Of a stretch of 64,000 bases of DNA, positions 23,713 to 34,200 are shown piece after piece. Source of the DNA: Enoplosus armatus (taxonomy: Eukaryota; Chordata; Actinopteri; Centrarchiformes; Enoplosidae). Made by a program: the position numbers and the translations under genes. The notes beneath the pieces were generated by a model, which saw only the letters and a list, made by a program, of their open reading frames with translations, was not told where the DNA came from and searched no databases. Numbering within the stretch: the stretch's first letter is position 1; each line of letters begins with the position of its first letter. The stretch covers positions 14,878,048 to 14,942,047 of the forward strand of contig NC_092190.1 in assembly GCF_043641665.1 (NCBI RefSeq). Direction: 5' to 3'.

Positions 23713-25342
23713 TTAATGAAAGCTTGGGCAGTCACAAGTTCACTGACAGTTCAAACTACAGACACATGACCACTAATTCCACAGTATTTAGCACGCCTGC
23801 TGACAGTGTGTTCATGGTCTGTGGAGGAGCAGCTCAGCATTTTACTTTACTCCAGAGAAACGGAGGAGGGAAATGCTGTACTGCCATATAAGCTGCTCAG
23901 CAGTCTGCTAACAATAGACCACCTTCAGCTTTCGTGACATGCCAAGACCACTGCACAGGCCACGGGCCTGAGACCAAAGCCTGCATGACCAAAGGATCAA
24001 CAGGGGGGAAACAGGACGAGAGTGGGTGCATTACTACCGTGCCGCTTCAGATGCTGGGGGGGGTGCAAAACCGCTGAATACCAAGAAAATCAAGCCAGAG
24101 AGCTTGGCCTCTCAACTTCCTCCCACCCCAGAGACTGGTAATAGTTGTTAAATCAAATTGTTTCTTACAGTATGAAAAACAACAAATATGTGGGCTACAT
24201 TTTGGCTCCATGTATCCCACTGCAGCAGATGCAAAGACAGTACACTAGCTGGACAATGACAGAGTTTTGCTAGCAACTGTAGCCAAGTTAATAGGCATTA
24301 GCCATCGAGCCTTGGCCAGATTTTGGCTTGCCAATGAAACACTCAGTCACTTAGGACACAGACACCTGAAAATAATTAATTACGCAATGAAAACTGTGCC
24401 TATTGGGCTTTATAATTTTAGAAATGCTCCATCCCCTTATTCCCAAACATTTCTCAGTACATCGGCAGCACAAACAACTAGGCCTCACTAAATGTAAGGG
24501 GACACGTTTGTTAACAGGTGCTTCACTCTCCAATAAACATCTCTCATGGCTTGCTTCAGAAAAAAAATCCCACTTTCCTTCCACATCTTTTCTATCATAT
24601 CACAACAACAAATAACTGGCAATAATTCAAAGGCTCCTGGAATCAACCGGGCTTTGGCATCTGTTCAACTTCAGACGGGCGCTGAGTCGTGACCAGCAAC
24701 CTGAGCAGGAGAGCAGAGAGCTGATCGATGGGAAGGTAAAGGCCAGCAGAGAGCAGTGGCTCTGAGAGGAAGATGACCTATTATCTTGGCTTAAACAAAC
24801 AGTCCATGCTACCACATTAATGATACAGACCTTGTGTTTCCCCTCCAAAACACACATACACCCTGACACCCAGTACAAAAGTAGGAAAGCATAGGTGCCA
24901 TTCAGTCTCATGTGCATTGTGTTCAGGTCAACAGCAAGTTGTGTCATTTCCTTGTGTTCAATGGTTGCCGTTAGCATGTTAAATGAGCCTATCTGGTCAA
25001 ACTGCTTTTGGTGGTGACTGGAATTCAACTACAACATACTTTATGTGGTATACTTCAAACATTTTTTTACTGTGTCACAGCAAGAGGCCCCCATAGAACC
25101 TAAATCTATTTCTTCCACGCTGTCCCTCAATTGAGTTTGGCCCCAGTGTGCTAAACCTGTGTGATGTTCAACTATCCTTGCCATTTTGACCTCTGGGGCA
25201 CAAATACAGAGCAACAGGGTTGGTCATTTATCAGGGGAAAATGTCAAACATTCACAGGCTCCAGCTTCTCACGAGAGGATTTGCTGCTTTTCTATCACTT
25301 TAAATGGAATACTTTGGGGTGTGATACAGTTGGTCAGAAATA

Positions 25343-25785
25343 GGGCTGATTAATATACTGAATTAACAAGTCTTGAGTCCCGCAAACTGTGACGTGAATA
25401 GCTATGCTATATGTGCACCGGTCGCCGTTTACGAGGCTGTCATGACTCCAGCAGGCTTGCTGGTTCTGACGATCCTGTGAATTTAAAGGGTGGCATGTAC
25501 GAGAGGTACAGATTTAAAGACTGTACACTGATCTGAGCTCTCCCTTTGTGTTCATTGACAAAGTGTTATCTAGTTATGAACAGTGCCGCCACAGGAGTCG
25601 GAAGAAATGTTCAGATTCAACTTTGTTCAGTCTATACCTGTCGGGTAGCTAATGCTAACTAACCAACTGTCTGTAGATGAATTAGTATGCAGTTTTGTGA
25701 GATCTGTATTTTTAAATATATCTGAAAAAAAAAAATCTATAGATATCCAGATAATGCATTGAATGCCAATTAGTTGCAGCCCTAC
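25343..25785 (+). repeat. possible diverged copy of the same MITE-like family
   Basis: Only the ends resemble the family (AGGGCTGATTAATATACTG at the left, AATTAGTTGCAGCCCTACT at the right). The middle does not clearly align by eye. Confidence 0.35.
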
Positions 25786-26390
25786 TCTCTATTCAAAATG
25801 GCCTTCGGTGACTGTGCATCATGATATGTTCACTTCTATAGTTTGCCATACAATTTAATAATTTTCAAAATAGAAAAGTTATAGCCTGAAGTGTATATTA
25901 CATATATAGTGTATCAGGTACATTTAAACATGACTAAAATATGTGCTGCAAGTAAGCTGTTCCCTGTGACCAATGCTGAATGGTGGATTAAAGGTTAACC
26001 ACTTGATATGCCAACACAGCATTGTATTAATAATGAAGGGTTGCAAACACAGCATTGACTGAAAAGAACTGAAGGAGGTGAAAGTCTGTGGCACCCTGAA
26101 ATCAACTGGCCGTACTGTACAGCAGAACAATAAGAAAGCCTTTCACCACTTCCATGGGAACAAGCCATTTCCCCTTCGGGATAATACGGTTAATCTAACC
26201 TAATCAAAACATTCACACATGTTGAGCTAACCAGCATGCCAATGATGGCAGCATAGGCCACTTTACACATATAATTTGAGTTACAGGTTTGACAAAGAAT
26301 TTGTAAAATGTACCACAATGTATTCTCCTAAAATAGGTTATTGATACACTGAAACAGGCATGGATTGGATTGCATTTCCCATAGTAATCA

Positions 26391-26690
26391 GCGATTTGTC
26401 GATTAATCTGTCAGTTGATTGAAAGAAAATTATTCATGGGCTATTTCATAATTGCTTGATCGTTTTATTCATTTTTCAAGCAAAAAGGCTAAACATTCGG
26501 TAGCTCCGGCTTCTCAAGTTAAGCTTTTCTTTGTCATATGATGTAAACTGATTATATTTGGGTTTTGGACATTTGGTAAGACAAAGCAATCGATTTCAAA
26601 TACATCATCTTTGTTTATAGGCCTTTTTCACTATAGATTGAGAAAATCTGCAGATTAATTGATAATGAAAATATTGTTAGTTGCAGCCTG
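26391..26690 (+). repeat. MITE-like repeat, second copy
   Basis: Begins GCGATTTGTCGATTAATCTG and ends ATATTGTTAGTTGCAGCC, the inverted form of the GCTGCAAC terminus at 15642. Internal CATTTTTCAAGCAAAAAGGC matches the same part of the first copy. Confidence 0.65.
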
Positions 26691-29159
26691 AAACACAAGT
26701 ACTGCGATGAAACATCAATCCCCCTCTTTTGCTGAACTGCCTGTATGAATACATCATCAGCTTGGGCAATAAACCCTGTGATTCCCAAACCTTGTTGCAA
26801 TCAGTTTTGAAAGCATTGATTCATTTACCAACAAGAGAGTACACACATTAATGCTGCTCCACCCCTTCGGAGCCCCCGGAGGAACAGTATGAACTCTTGT
26901 TTGGCTCACAGAGAGACATGCTGTACATCATGGAGACAGCCAACACACAAACAGACCTCATACCTGGCAGTGCAGTGAGTCAGCAGCACCACAGCTCTCT
27001 CTGCATGCCAACCACAAATCCAGCTGATTCTCAAGACTGTCTGCACGCAACACGACTACAGAGACTCCACTGGTGACATATAAGTATATGAAGAAGCAAT
27101 ATGGATGCTGACTAACAACAAAGGAAAACAATACACAATAAATTTAAGAACTTCTGGATGTCCAGACTCTCCAGGGCAGGATTGTGAGGTCTCCCCTTTG
27201 CTTGGCCTGGAGGAGATAACAACAAACATGTCAATTCAGATTTTCTCTACAGGAAGAAGAGGAAGGGTAGGGGGCTGGCTGCCTGTGTGAGCCTCTGGCT
27301 CTGTCGGAGCGAGTACAGTGGAAAATAGTCCCCACTGCTAATCCATGGCAGGCTAATTACAGCTTTGATCCCCTAGGCGTGTGCATCACCACAGGTGGGA
27401 GGGAGGCAACACACTCTGGGGCTCAATACAGTTACGTTTAGATTTGTTTTGGTTTAGAGCTGTCTCAATAAGCTCACATCTGCTGCACATGAATGGCCAA
27501 AACAATTACAATGTTGTGCATTATTAGTCAACTCATATACTGACACAAAGTTCATAACAGTTGACCTAAGCTTCTAGTGAATCCCATTTGAAACCATTAG
27601 GCAAGCTCCATAGTTTTATACAGCAAATGGGCCTTTAACTACAGTATAGTGTTTGATAAGTGAATTCACAATATGATCTGACACATTTTAGGTCCTTCTG
27701 CTCATCAAACGACTTGGGCTGGATAAGCTACCATTTGTCACACTGAGCAATAAAAGAAACTCAACTCCTGGACACAGAGACACAGATTAAGTGGGTAAAT
27801 GGAGTTCCCGGCTAAAATAGGCCGCAGCTCTGATGATAGCCTAGTCCCAAAACACACGGTGGCACGGATAGAGCAAGGAAAGAGGAGAGAGGAGGAGGAG
27901 GATGATGATGATGATGATTGAGGATGAGCAGCAGATGGCATGGAATTATCTGGATCTTCAGCTCTACATCTTTGCCCATGACGCCATTATTTGAGGCGCA
28001 GCTAAATTACTTATCATGACCAACATCGCTCCAAGCAGCATTCATTTAACTTACTGATGTAAGTGTTAAAAGCAGTAGTGTGCCAACACCTAAAGATCAA
28101 CTAGAAAGCAACTTGGCAGAAGTAAACTGGCTTGGCAGAGCAGAGAGGTATGAATTAGTGATGTTAAGGAGTGTTGGTTGCTGGTAACTTTGAGCATGAC
28201 TGAACTACTGGTGTAAAACACTGTTATGTCCCAGCAGAGTTTATAAAAGAGCATTGGGGGAAGAGTGAGACCCTGTCTTCAGCCAAGTGGTGTAGGTATA
28301 GGCCCTGTGTGCTTTAACAGCTACCCAAATGAAATGTTTCTGGATGAAAAGCTTAAGCAGCATCAGGCTCCTGGTCTGAAGCTCCTAAACTAGCCATGCA
28401 CTGTGCACTCTCACCTTTGTCTACTGAGGCAACACCTCTCAGATATTGGTTCTTCATACCCAACATAACTTGGCCACTGAAACATGTACATACATACGTG
28501 GTGGTGATTCAAATCACTGTGGTACTGCTGCAAACTCAGAGACATGGATGGTTTGATGGCTAACGTGAACTACTAACCAGCGACAAATAAAACATACAAG
28601 TCACTACCTGGCCACTGAGACTAGCAAAGGCTACTCAGAGACTTTAGCTGGACCGCTGTTCATCACAGTGATTTACGCAACAGCATCTCCTTTCAGACAA
28701 TCAACGTTACTTAACAGAATCAGACCCAACCCTTTAACGTAACGTTACTTCGTGGAAGATGTAATAGATGGACGTTAGTGCTACTTTTAAGCATTAAAAA
28801 GTTATACTGCAAGCCTGCAAGGGTGCAAAATTGAGCCTTCCGCTTATATTTTTCAAAATAAAACATTTTTGACTAAACAAGCTGCAAGTGTCAAGGTGGA
28901 AATAGTGTATATATTCCAGGACGAAATGTGCAGTGGCTAACGTTAAGTGAACCTACGTGCTGTTTTGCCTGAAACACTGTAGCTAGCTAACGAGTTATGT
29001 GGATGGCTCTACGCAGCCCTGTTAGTCAGTTAGTTAACTGCTACCTAGCTAACGGCTGTTACACCGCTGCCACGAAAGCCTGAACCTGCACGTCAACGTT
29101 AGCTACCTTAGCTAGGCTTGCATGCCGTTAGCGTGCCTGCTCTAGTCGGCAGCTGCTGC

Positions 29160-29720
29160 TGGACGTCCTCATCCTCATTTTACACCAGTCGTGACCAGGC
29201 CAAAACGGCTGACTGCCTCGCTCCAACGCCGAAGCATCTGCTCTGTGGTCACTAGCTACAGACAGTTAACACTCGTGTCGGCACTGGTCAGCCCGCTGAC
29301 GTTGAAGCATCCCCGCCGCGGGTTTACGTCCACATCAACACACGACAGTGCTGCTGATGTTCCAAGTCACCAGCAGCCCTTGACTGCGAGTACCTGGAAA
29401 ACCCTGAATGCTTTGCCAGCTACCAGATAATGAAATACTCACCCGGACTGAAGCTGGTTATGGCAGTGCCACGCGGTGACTGTGTCAGGGAAGTAGGGTT
29501 GGTGTTTTCCCAGAGCGGTCACCCAGGTCGAGTATCTTTCCTCCAAACGGTCGCTCTCTCAGTGAGCAGCACCTCCGTATGATCTCTGCACACTGCAATG
29601 GTGCTGAGCCACAGCGTGACACGATTGGCCAGACGGAGCGGAACTCGGAGCGCTTTGGTAAGCAGAAAGCTCCGGCAACCTGCAGGGGGAGCAGCAGTGA
29701 CGCCTTCAAGGCTGTCGGAA
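29160..29720 (-). promoter_or_regulatory. hycc2: CpG-rich hycc2 promoter region with CCAAT box
   Basis: CpG dinucleotides are much denser here than in the flanking AT-rich DNA. A CCAAT box reading on the minus strand lies at 29624-29628, and the first-exon donor is at 29443. The region is head-to-head with cflar, whose TATA-like element is about 0.9 kb away, so regulatory DNA may be shared. Confidence 0.6.
29443..29560 (-). other. hycc2: hycc2 non-coding first exon (5' limit approximate)
   Basis: On the minus strand a consensus donor (TCCGG then GTGAGTA, exon end at 29443) terminates a GC-rich segment inside the only CpG-dense stretch on this side of the window. No coding sequence fits hyccin, so it is read as the first 5'UTR exon. 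The upstream limit is a guess placed about 65-80 nt below an inverted CCAAT box at 29624-29628. Confidence 0.5.
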
Positions 29721-30468
29721 AACTCACAATCATGCTTTGAGCTACTCTTATTGATATCCTGCTCAAACAGATTACACTGCATATAAGCAGGATGTGTAAC
29801 TTGGCAGTAGTAGAATATCCTGAACTAAAGCAGATTAATTCGAAAACATGTTTTTTAAAAAAAGTATGAAAAATATATAATATTTCATATAATATATGAA
29901 AAAATAAATGCAATCTAAAGTAAATAATATTATCTGAAGTAAAGGAGTCCTTATTTTTGATTGTCATAGAAGCCTATTCTTATGTTTTTATTTGCATAAT
30001 AAATCACCCCTCTCATGCAGCCACCAAACATAATTTGATTACAGAGCCCATTTTAATTTGTTGATAAAGACTACCCAGTCAGAAAAAGTCTAAAAACATA
30101 AACCTGTTTTACTCCAGTGTTTTTAAATATTACTCATGTTAATAATTCCTGTTGTATTTTATGATATTATATTTTGTGCTACTTTCTCATAAGGCTTGCC
30201 AGGTTTATCCTTTCTATTTGGTAATAATATAGTTATAAATGTTATTAATCCATTTACCCAGATACTGTGATTATTACATTTCACTTTGATTGTACATTTT
30301 ATGATTGCATGTGACTAATACACTTGATTGATTGATTGATTGATAGAAATGCTGATAGTCTGCGGTTTTAAGTGTTAATAAATTGTCAATAAATGGATTT
30401 TGGTCCGGATCATCTGCTGCTACAGCTTGTGCCTTTAAGTTTTGTTATCAAAGCGGGGCCGCCTTTTT

Positions 30469-30485
30469 GCTTTCACTTTCGCTTT
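30469..30485 (-). promoter_or_regulatory. ISRE-like (IRF-binding) element upstream of cflar
   Basis: On the minus strand this reads AAAGCGAAAGTGAAAGC. It contains the full GAAANNGAAA core bound by IRFs and ISGF3, with extra GAAA-type spacing. It lies about 30 bp upstream of a TATA-like box and about 75 bp from the presumed cflar start site. That is a usual promoter-proximal position for interferon-stimulated genes. Function is inferred. Confidence 0.6.
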
Positions 30486-30514
30486 AGTGAGCTATAACTC
30501 CATATTGTGCACTT

Positions 30515-30521
30515 TTATAAA
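30515..30521 (+). promoter_or_regulatory. cflar: TATA-like box of cflar
   Basis: TTATAAA lies downstream of the ISRE-like element, predicting transcription start near 30543-30550. A non-coding exon with a good donor (GTGTAAG before GTAGGC, ending at 30721) follows. Confidence 0.5.
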
Positions 30522-30544
30522 CCTAGAAGAATTTCGGTCGTAAT

Positions 30545-30721
30545 TGTGCGCCTGTCCCGTAATCAAGATTGCTGATTTCTAAATGTCAGTCAGTGATTCG
30601 CCGTGCACGACTCGTGGGATTTGTGTGACTTTACCAAAGAGGTACTTCCCCAAGTATTTTATGTCGTGCGTCATCTTTCCATTCCTCTTTCAAACTGTCC
30701 CTCAGATTTCGACGGTGTAAG
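30545..30721 (+). other. cflar: cflar non-coding exon 1 (5' limit approximate)
   Basis: The start is placed ~25-30 nt after the TATA-like box. The 3' end is at a GTAGGC donor. It contains a 45-codon upstream ORF (30583-30720) ending at the last full codon before the donor. The following intron ends at CTCCAG (30924), 28 nt before the cflar ATG. Confidence 0.5.
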
Positions 30722-30952
30722 GTAGGCTGTTTCAATAATCCTCTCAGTTATTGATCAATCAAGTTATTTGTTAGTATTTATCACATGTAATCATATATGG
30801 TACAGTCAGTGTTGCATTGACATGATTGTTTGCTATGTTTATTCGGAACTCAAGCCTAACACAGTATTAATCGGATTTCCGGTGTATAGGTGGATCGGTC
30901 TTGATTGCTGTTCAACATCTCCAGCTGTCACTCGTCTCCCACCAAGGTCCAC

Positions 30953-31248
30953 ATGGCTCATCCAGACCAACATCAGCTCCAGGCGATTAACGAGATAGCA
31001 GAGGCTCTCTGCAGCGGTGAACGCAGGAGGCTCTTCTACCTGTGTGAAAGCTGGGACACCGACAACACCGTGGCTTGCCTGAAGGAAATGCTAAAGTCTA
31101 AATTGATGTGTTATGAGAGAGATCACCTGTTTCTGACGGAGCTGATGTTGCAATTGAGGCGTTTTGATATCCTGAGGAAAGTGTGTAAAACCAGCAGAGA
31201 GGAGGTAGAGAGGAATCTGAAATGCAGGCAGGTTCTGCCAAGATTCAG
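30953..31248 (+). CDS. cflar: cflar coding exon: DED1
   Basis: This is 296 nt (98 codons + 2) with donor TTCAG before GTAAGA. It encodes DED1, including ALCSGERRRLFYLCESW and LFLTELMLQLRRFDILRKV. The mRNA exon itself probably begins at 30925 after CTCCAG. Confidence 0.95.
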
Positions 31249-34200
31249 GTAAGATGTGTTTTAAAAAGTCAAGTTAGCTTTGGTGGGATGTAACTAAGAA
31301 CATTTACTCAAGTTCTGTACTTAAGTATAATTTTGAGGTACTTATTTTTTTATTTTATTTTATACTTATACTCCACAACATGTCAGAAGCAAATATTGTG
31401 ACTTTTTGCTCCACTACATTGATTTTAAAGCTTTAGTTACTTGTTTCTTTGAAGATTCAGATTATTAATGCAAAATATAATCAACTAATACATTATGATG
31501 TGTTTTTATGGATTAAGCCAAATGGCAGTACAAAAAGTAGTTAAAAGTAGCCTCAACTTTACCAGCTACAACATTAGTGATGCTTATTATAATCAATAAT
31601 TATAATCCGATGATATAGTATACATTATTCTGAAATGGGCCGTTCTGCATAATGAGTACTTTTACTTTTGGTACTTTAAGGAAATGTTGATGCTAATAAC
31701 TTTTGTACTTTTACTTGAGTAAGATTTTAATGCAGGACTTTTCCTTATAGTATGTCTACGCTGTGGTATTGTATTACTTTTAACCAAGTAAAAGATCTGA
31801 GTACTTCTTCCACCACTGCATATTAGTTTTAAATGTTTTAACAGTCCAAGTTAACATACTTGTGGTTCTTAAAATAATCATGTTTTTTCCTTACTGCAGA
31901 GTATTGATGGCTAATATAAGTGAGGATATGGCCAATGAAGATCTAAACAATGTGAAATTCTTGTTAAGCAACACATTACCCCGCGAGAAGATAGAAAAGG
32001 CCAAGGTGAGACTCAAGTTTGGTTTCGTTTTCACTTACTCAATTCCAAATTCTTGTGTGTGTAGGAGGGGAGTTTTGGTGTACTGTCCCAAAAATGTCAA
32101 AGGCTCACTTCTTGTTCTACATAACACAACAATTTTAACTTCCATTCATTCTGACTTCCCCCTCTCTCTTCTGTGACAGAATTTCCTGGATGTGATCATT
32201 GAACTGGAGAAGCTGGATATAGTTTCAGCTGAAAGAGTCGACTTTGTAGAGGACTGTTTGCAAGACATCGGCAGGCTCGACCTAGCCAAAAAACTGACTG
32301 CGTACAAGATGTCAGGTGAGTTACTTTAACCTTTTTAATACGGAATGGCTCAAGTTTGTAAGGAGTTTATGAATCGCCAAGATGAAAATCATCTTTGACA
32401 AAATGTGAAAAGCATGTTCTCAAGTGAGCAAACTGTGAGGTTTGTAACATTTGCACTGTACACACAGTGCATGTGAAATATGAAATGTTTATACTTTCTT
32501 TAGACAGGAAAATGTTAACTGAAAATGAATGAATGATGGTTCACAACACATGACTGCTGGCAGCTGACAAGTTCCAAAGAAAAATGTAATAGCTGAATAT
32601 CACATCCTCTACATAGTTCCCAAAACAAAGAAAAGAAAGAAAAACATGTTTCACACATTGAAACCCAAAATTAAAGCCACCTGTACAACACATTTTTTCG
32701 CAGTGACCACATACTCTGACAATGCAAAGGTGTATTTCGGCATGTTCCAACAAAAAGTAATAGTTTTTTTCTTTCCCAGAATATGACATAAAGCATAATA
32801 TAAAACAAAATGCATTTCATTTTCTGTTTCATTTAACTCACATAACTGACAAAACACATCTTAATACCAGCATAACGTCCAGTTTACAGATGTAATGGTA
32901 AGATACCATACCTCAGTTGGACACAGATATACTTGCCCTTTGGGCAGATTCAATTTTACACAATTTTCAGTACTAAACTCTGTATTTATTAAACCATATG
33001 TTATAAGTTTCAGCTTATTCCAGGTCTCATTGTTCCATCTTACTTTTATACAACTAAAAACCTAACCTTAATCAAACCAATATTAACATTTTCTTTCATC
33101 TGCTTCCCATGACTGTAACTTTTGATATTAAATGTGCACTTGCCCAAGGAACACATATCTATGTCCCACATGAGGAGTTTTTTGCGCAGGCTTGATCAAG
33201 TTTATTGTATGTGAAGATACAGAACGTCTGTTTGCTCTGTCTGTGTACACAGTTGGAGCATCTGAACAACATTCATCTCAACAACAAAGGTTCAGAGCTC
33301 ATGTGAGTACGACAGAGTACAACAGTTAATATTTACTGTATTCATTTACTCTCTCATAAAACTAATACTGAAACATCTTCTCCTCAGTTTCCATTCCCCC
33401 CTTCAAATAGTTCCAACCCTGTACAACAAACAAGACGAGGACCGTCCTTCCACAGTGGTAAGACAGGCTACTTATTAGCAAATTATAATAACTGTGCCAG
33501 AGATACTGTAAGCAAATATTATTTCAGATGGAGCTTTACAGCTACCCAATGAAAACAGCTGGAAAGCCCCAGGTCATTCATTGTCTTTCACTTTGCTATT
33601 CATATTACCGTATTTACCCTTTGTCACCAGCCACTGAAAACATACCAGCGCCTGTATACAGAGAGCAGAACCGTCAGGTAAGGTTTTCACTCACTATTAA
33701 ACAGAGTTGGAAGAAGAACTCAGATCCTTTGCTTAAGTAAAAGTTCTAATACTACACTGTGAAACTTACTTCACTACAAAAGTCCTGCAATCAAAACCTT
33801 ACTTAAGTAAAAGTAAATAATTATTATGAGCAAAATGTACTTAAAGTATCAAAAGTAAAAGTACTCATTGGGCAGAAAATGCTCCCTGTCAGTGTTTTAC
33901 TATTATATATAATATTTCTGGATTAATATTACTGCTGCATTGATGTGTAAATTGCATTTTATTGCTGTAGATGTTTATGGTTGCGCTAATTGTACTACTC
34001 TATATACTATTGGGTAATTTAATCTACAGCACTGCATCATATTCTATAATATCATTATGTGTTTGTAGCGACGCTGTCCTTGTACCATGTATCACTAAGA
34101 AGTCCACTTCATGAGCTCAGAAAAGCAACCCTGTTTTCAGTTTGTGACGATGCATTTTCCAACTAATCGAAGGTGTTTTATTTAGTTTAGAAGTAGGAGA

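Larger units (their letters stand above)
15209..29442 (-). other. hycc2: large hycc2 first intron with interspersed repeats
   Basis: About 14 kb between the first exon and the probable second UTR exon. It holds several transposon-like repeats and two long microsatellites, listed separately. A GAG/GAT trinucleotide run lies at about 27890-27919. I see no coding exon. Confidence 0.65.

Noticed and set aside
28700..29140. Cluster of AACGTT / GCTAGC / TTAGCTAAC motifs
   Set aside because: Such GTTAGC-rich stretches are common in fish genomes, and no consistent period or boundary could be defined by eye.
29191..29430. 79-residue plus-strand frame in the CpG-rich hycc2 promoter
   Set aside because: GC-rich DNA has few stops. 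It is antisense to hycc2 intron 1 and the translation is not recognisable.
29485..29967. 160-residue minus-strand frame overlapping the hycc2 first exon
   Set aside because: It runs through AT-rich upstream DNA and non-coding exon sequence. Hyccins start at MLGSERGVVEEW in a later exon.
30640..30655. GGGGAAGTACC (minus strand) as an NF-kB site in cflar exon 1
   Set aside because: It departs from the GGGRNWYYCC consensus and lies inside the presumed exon; too weak to list although cflar is a known NF-kB target in mammals.
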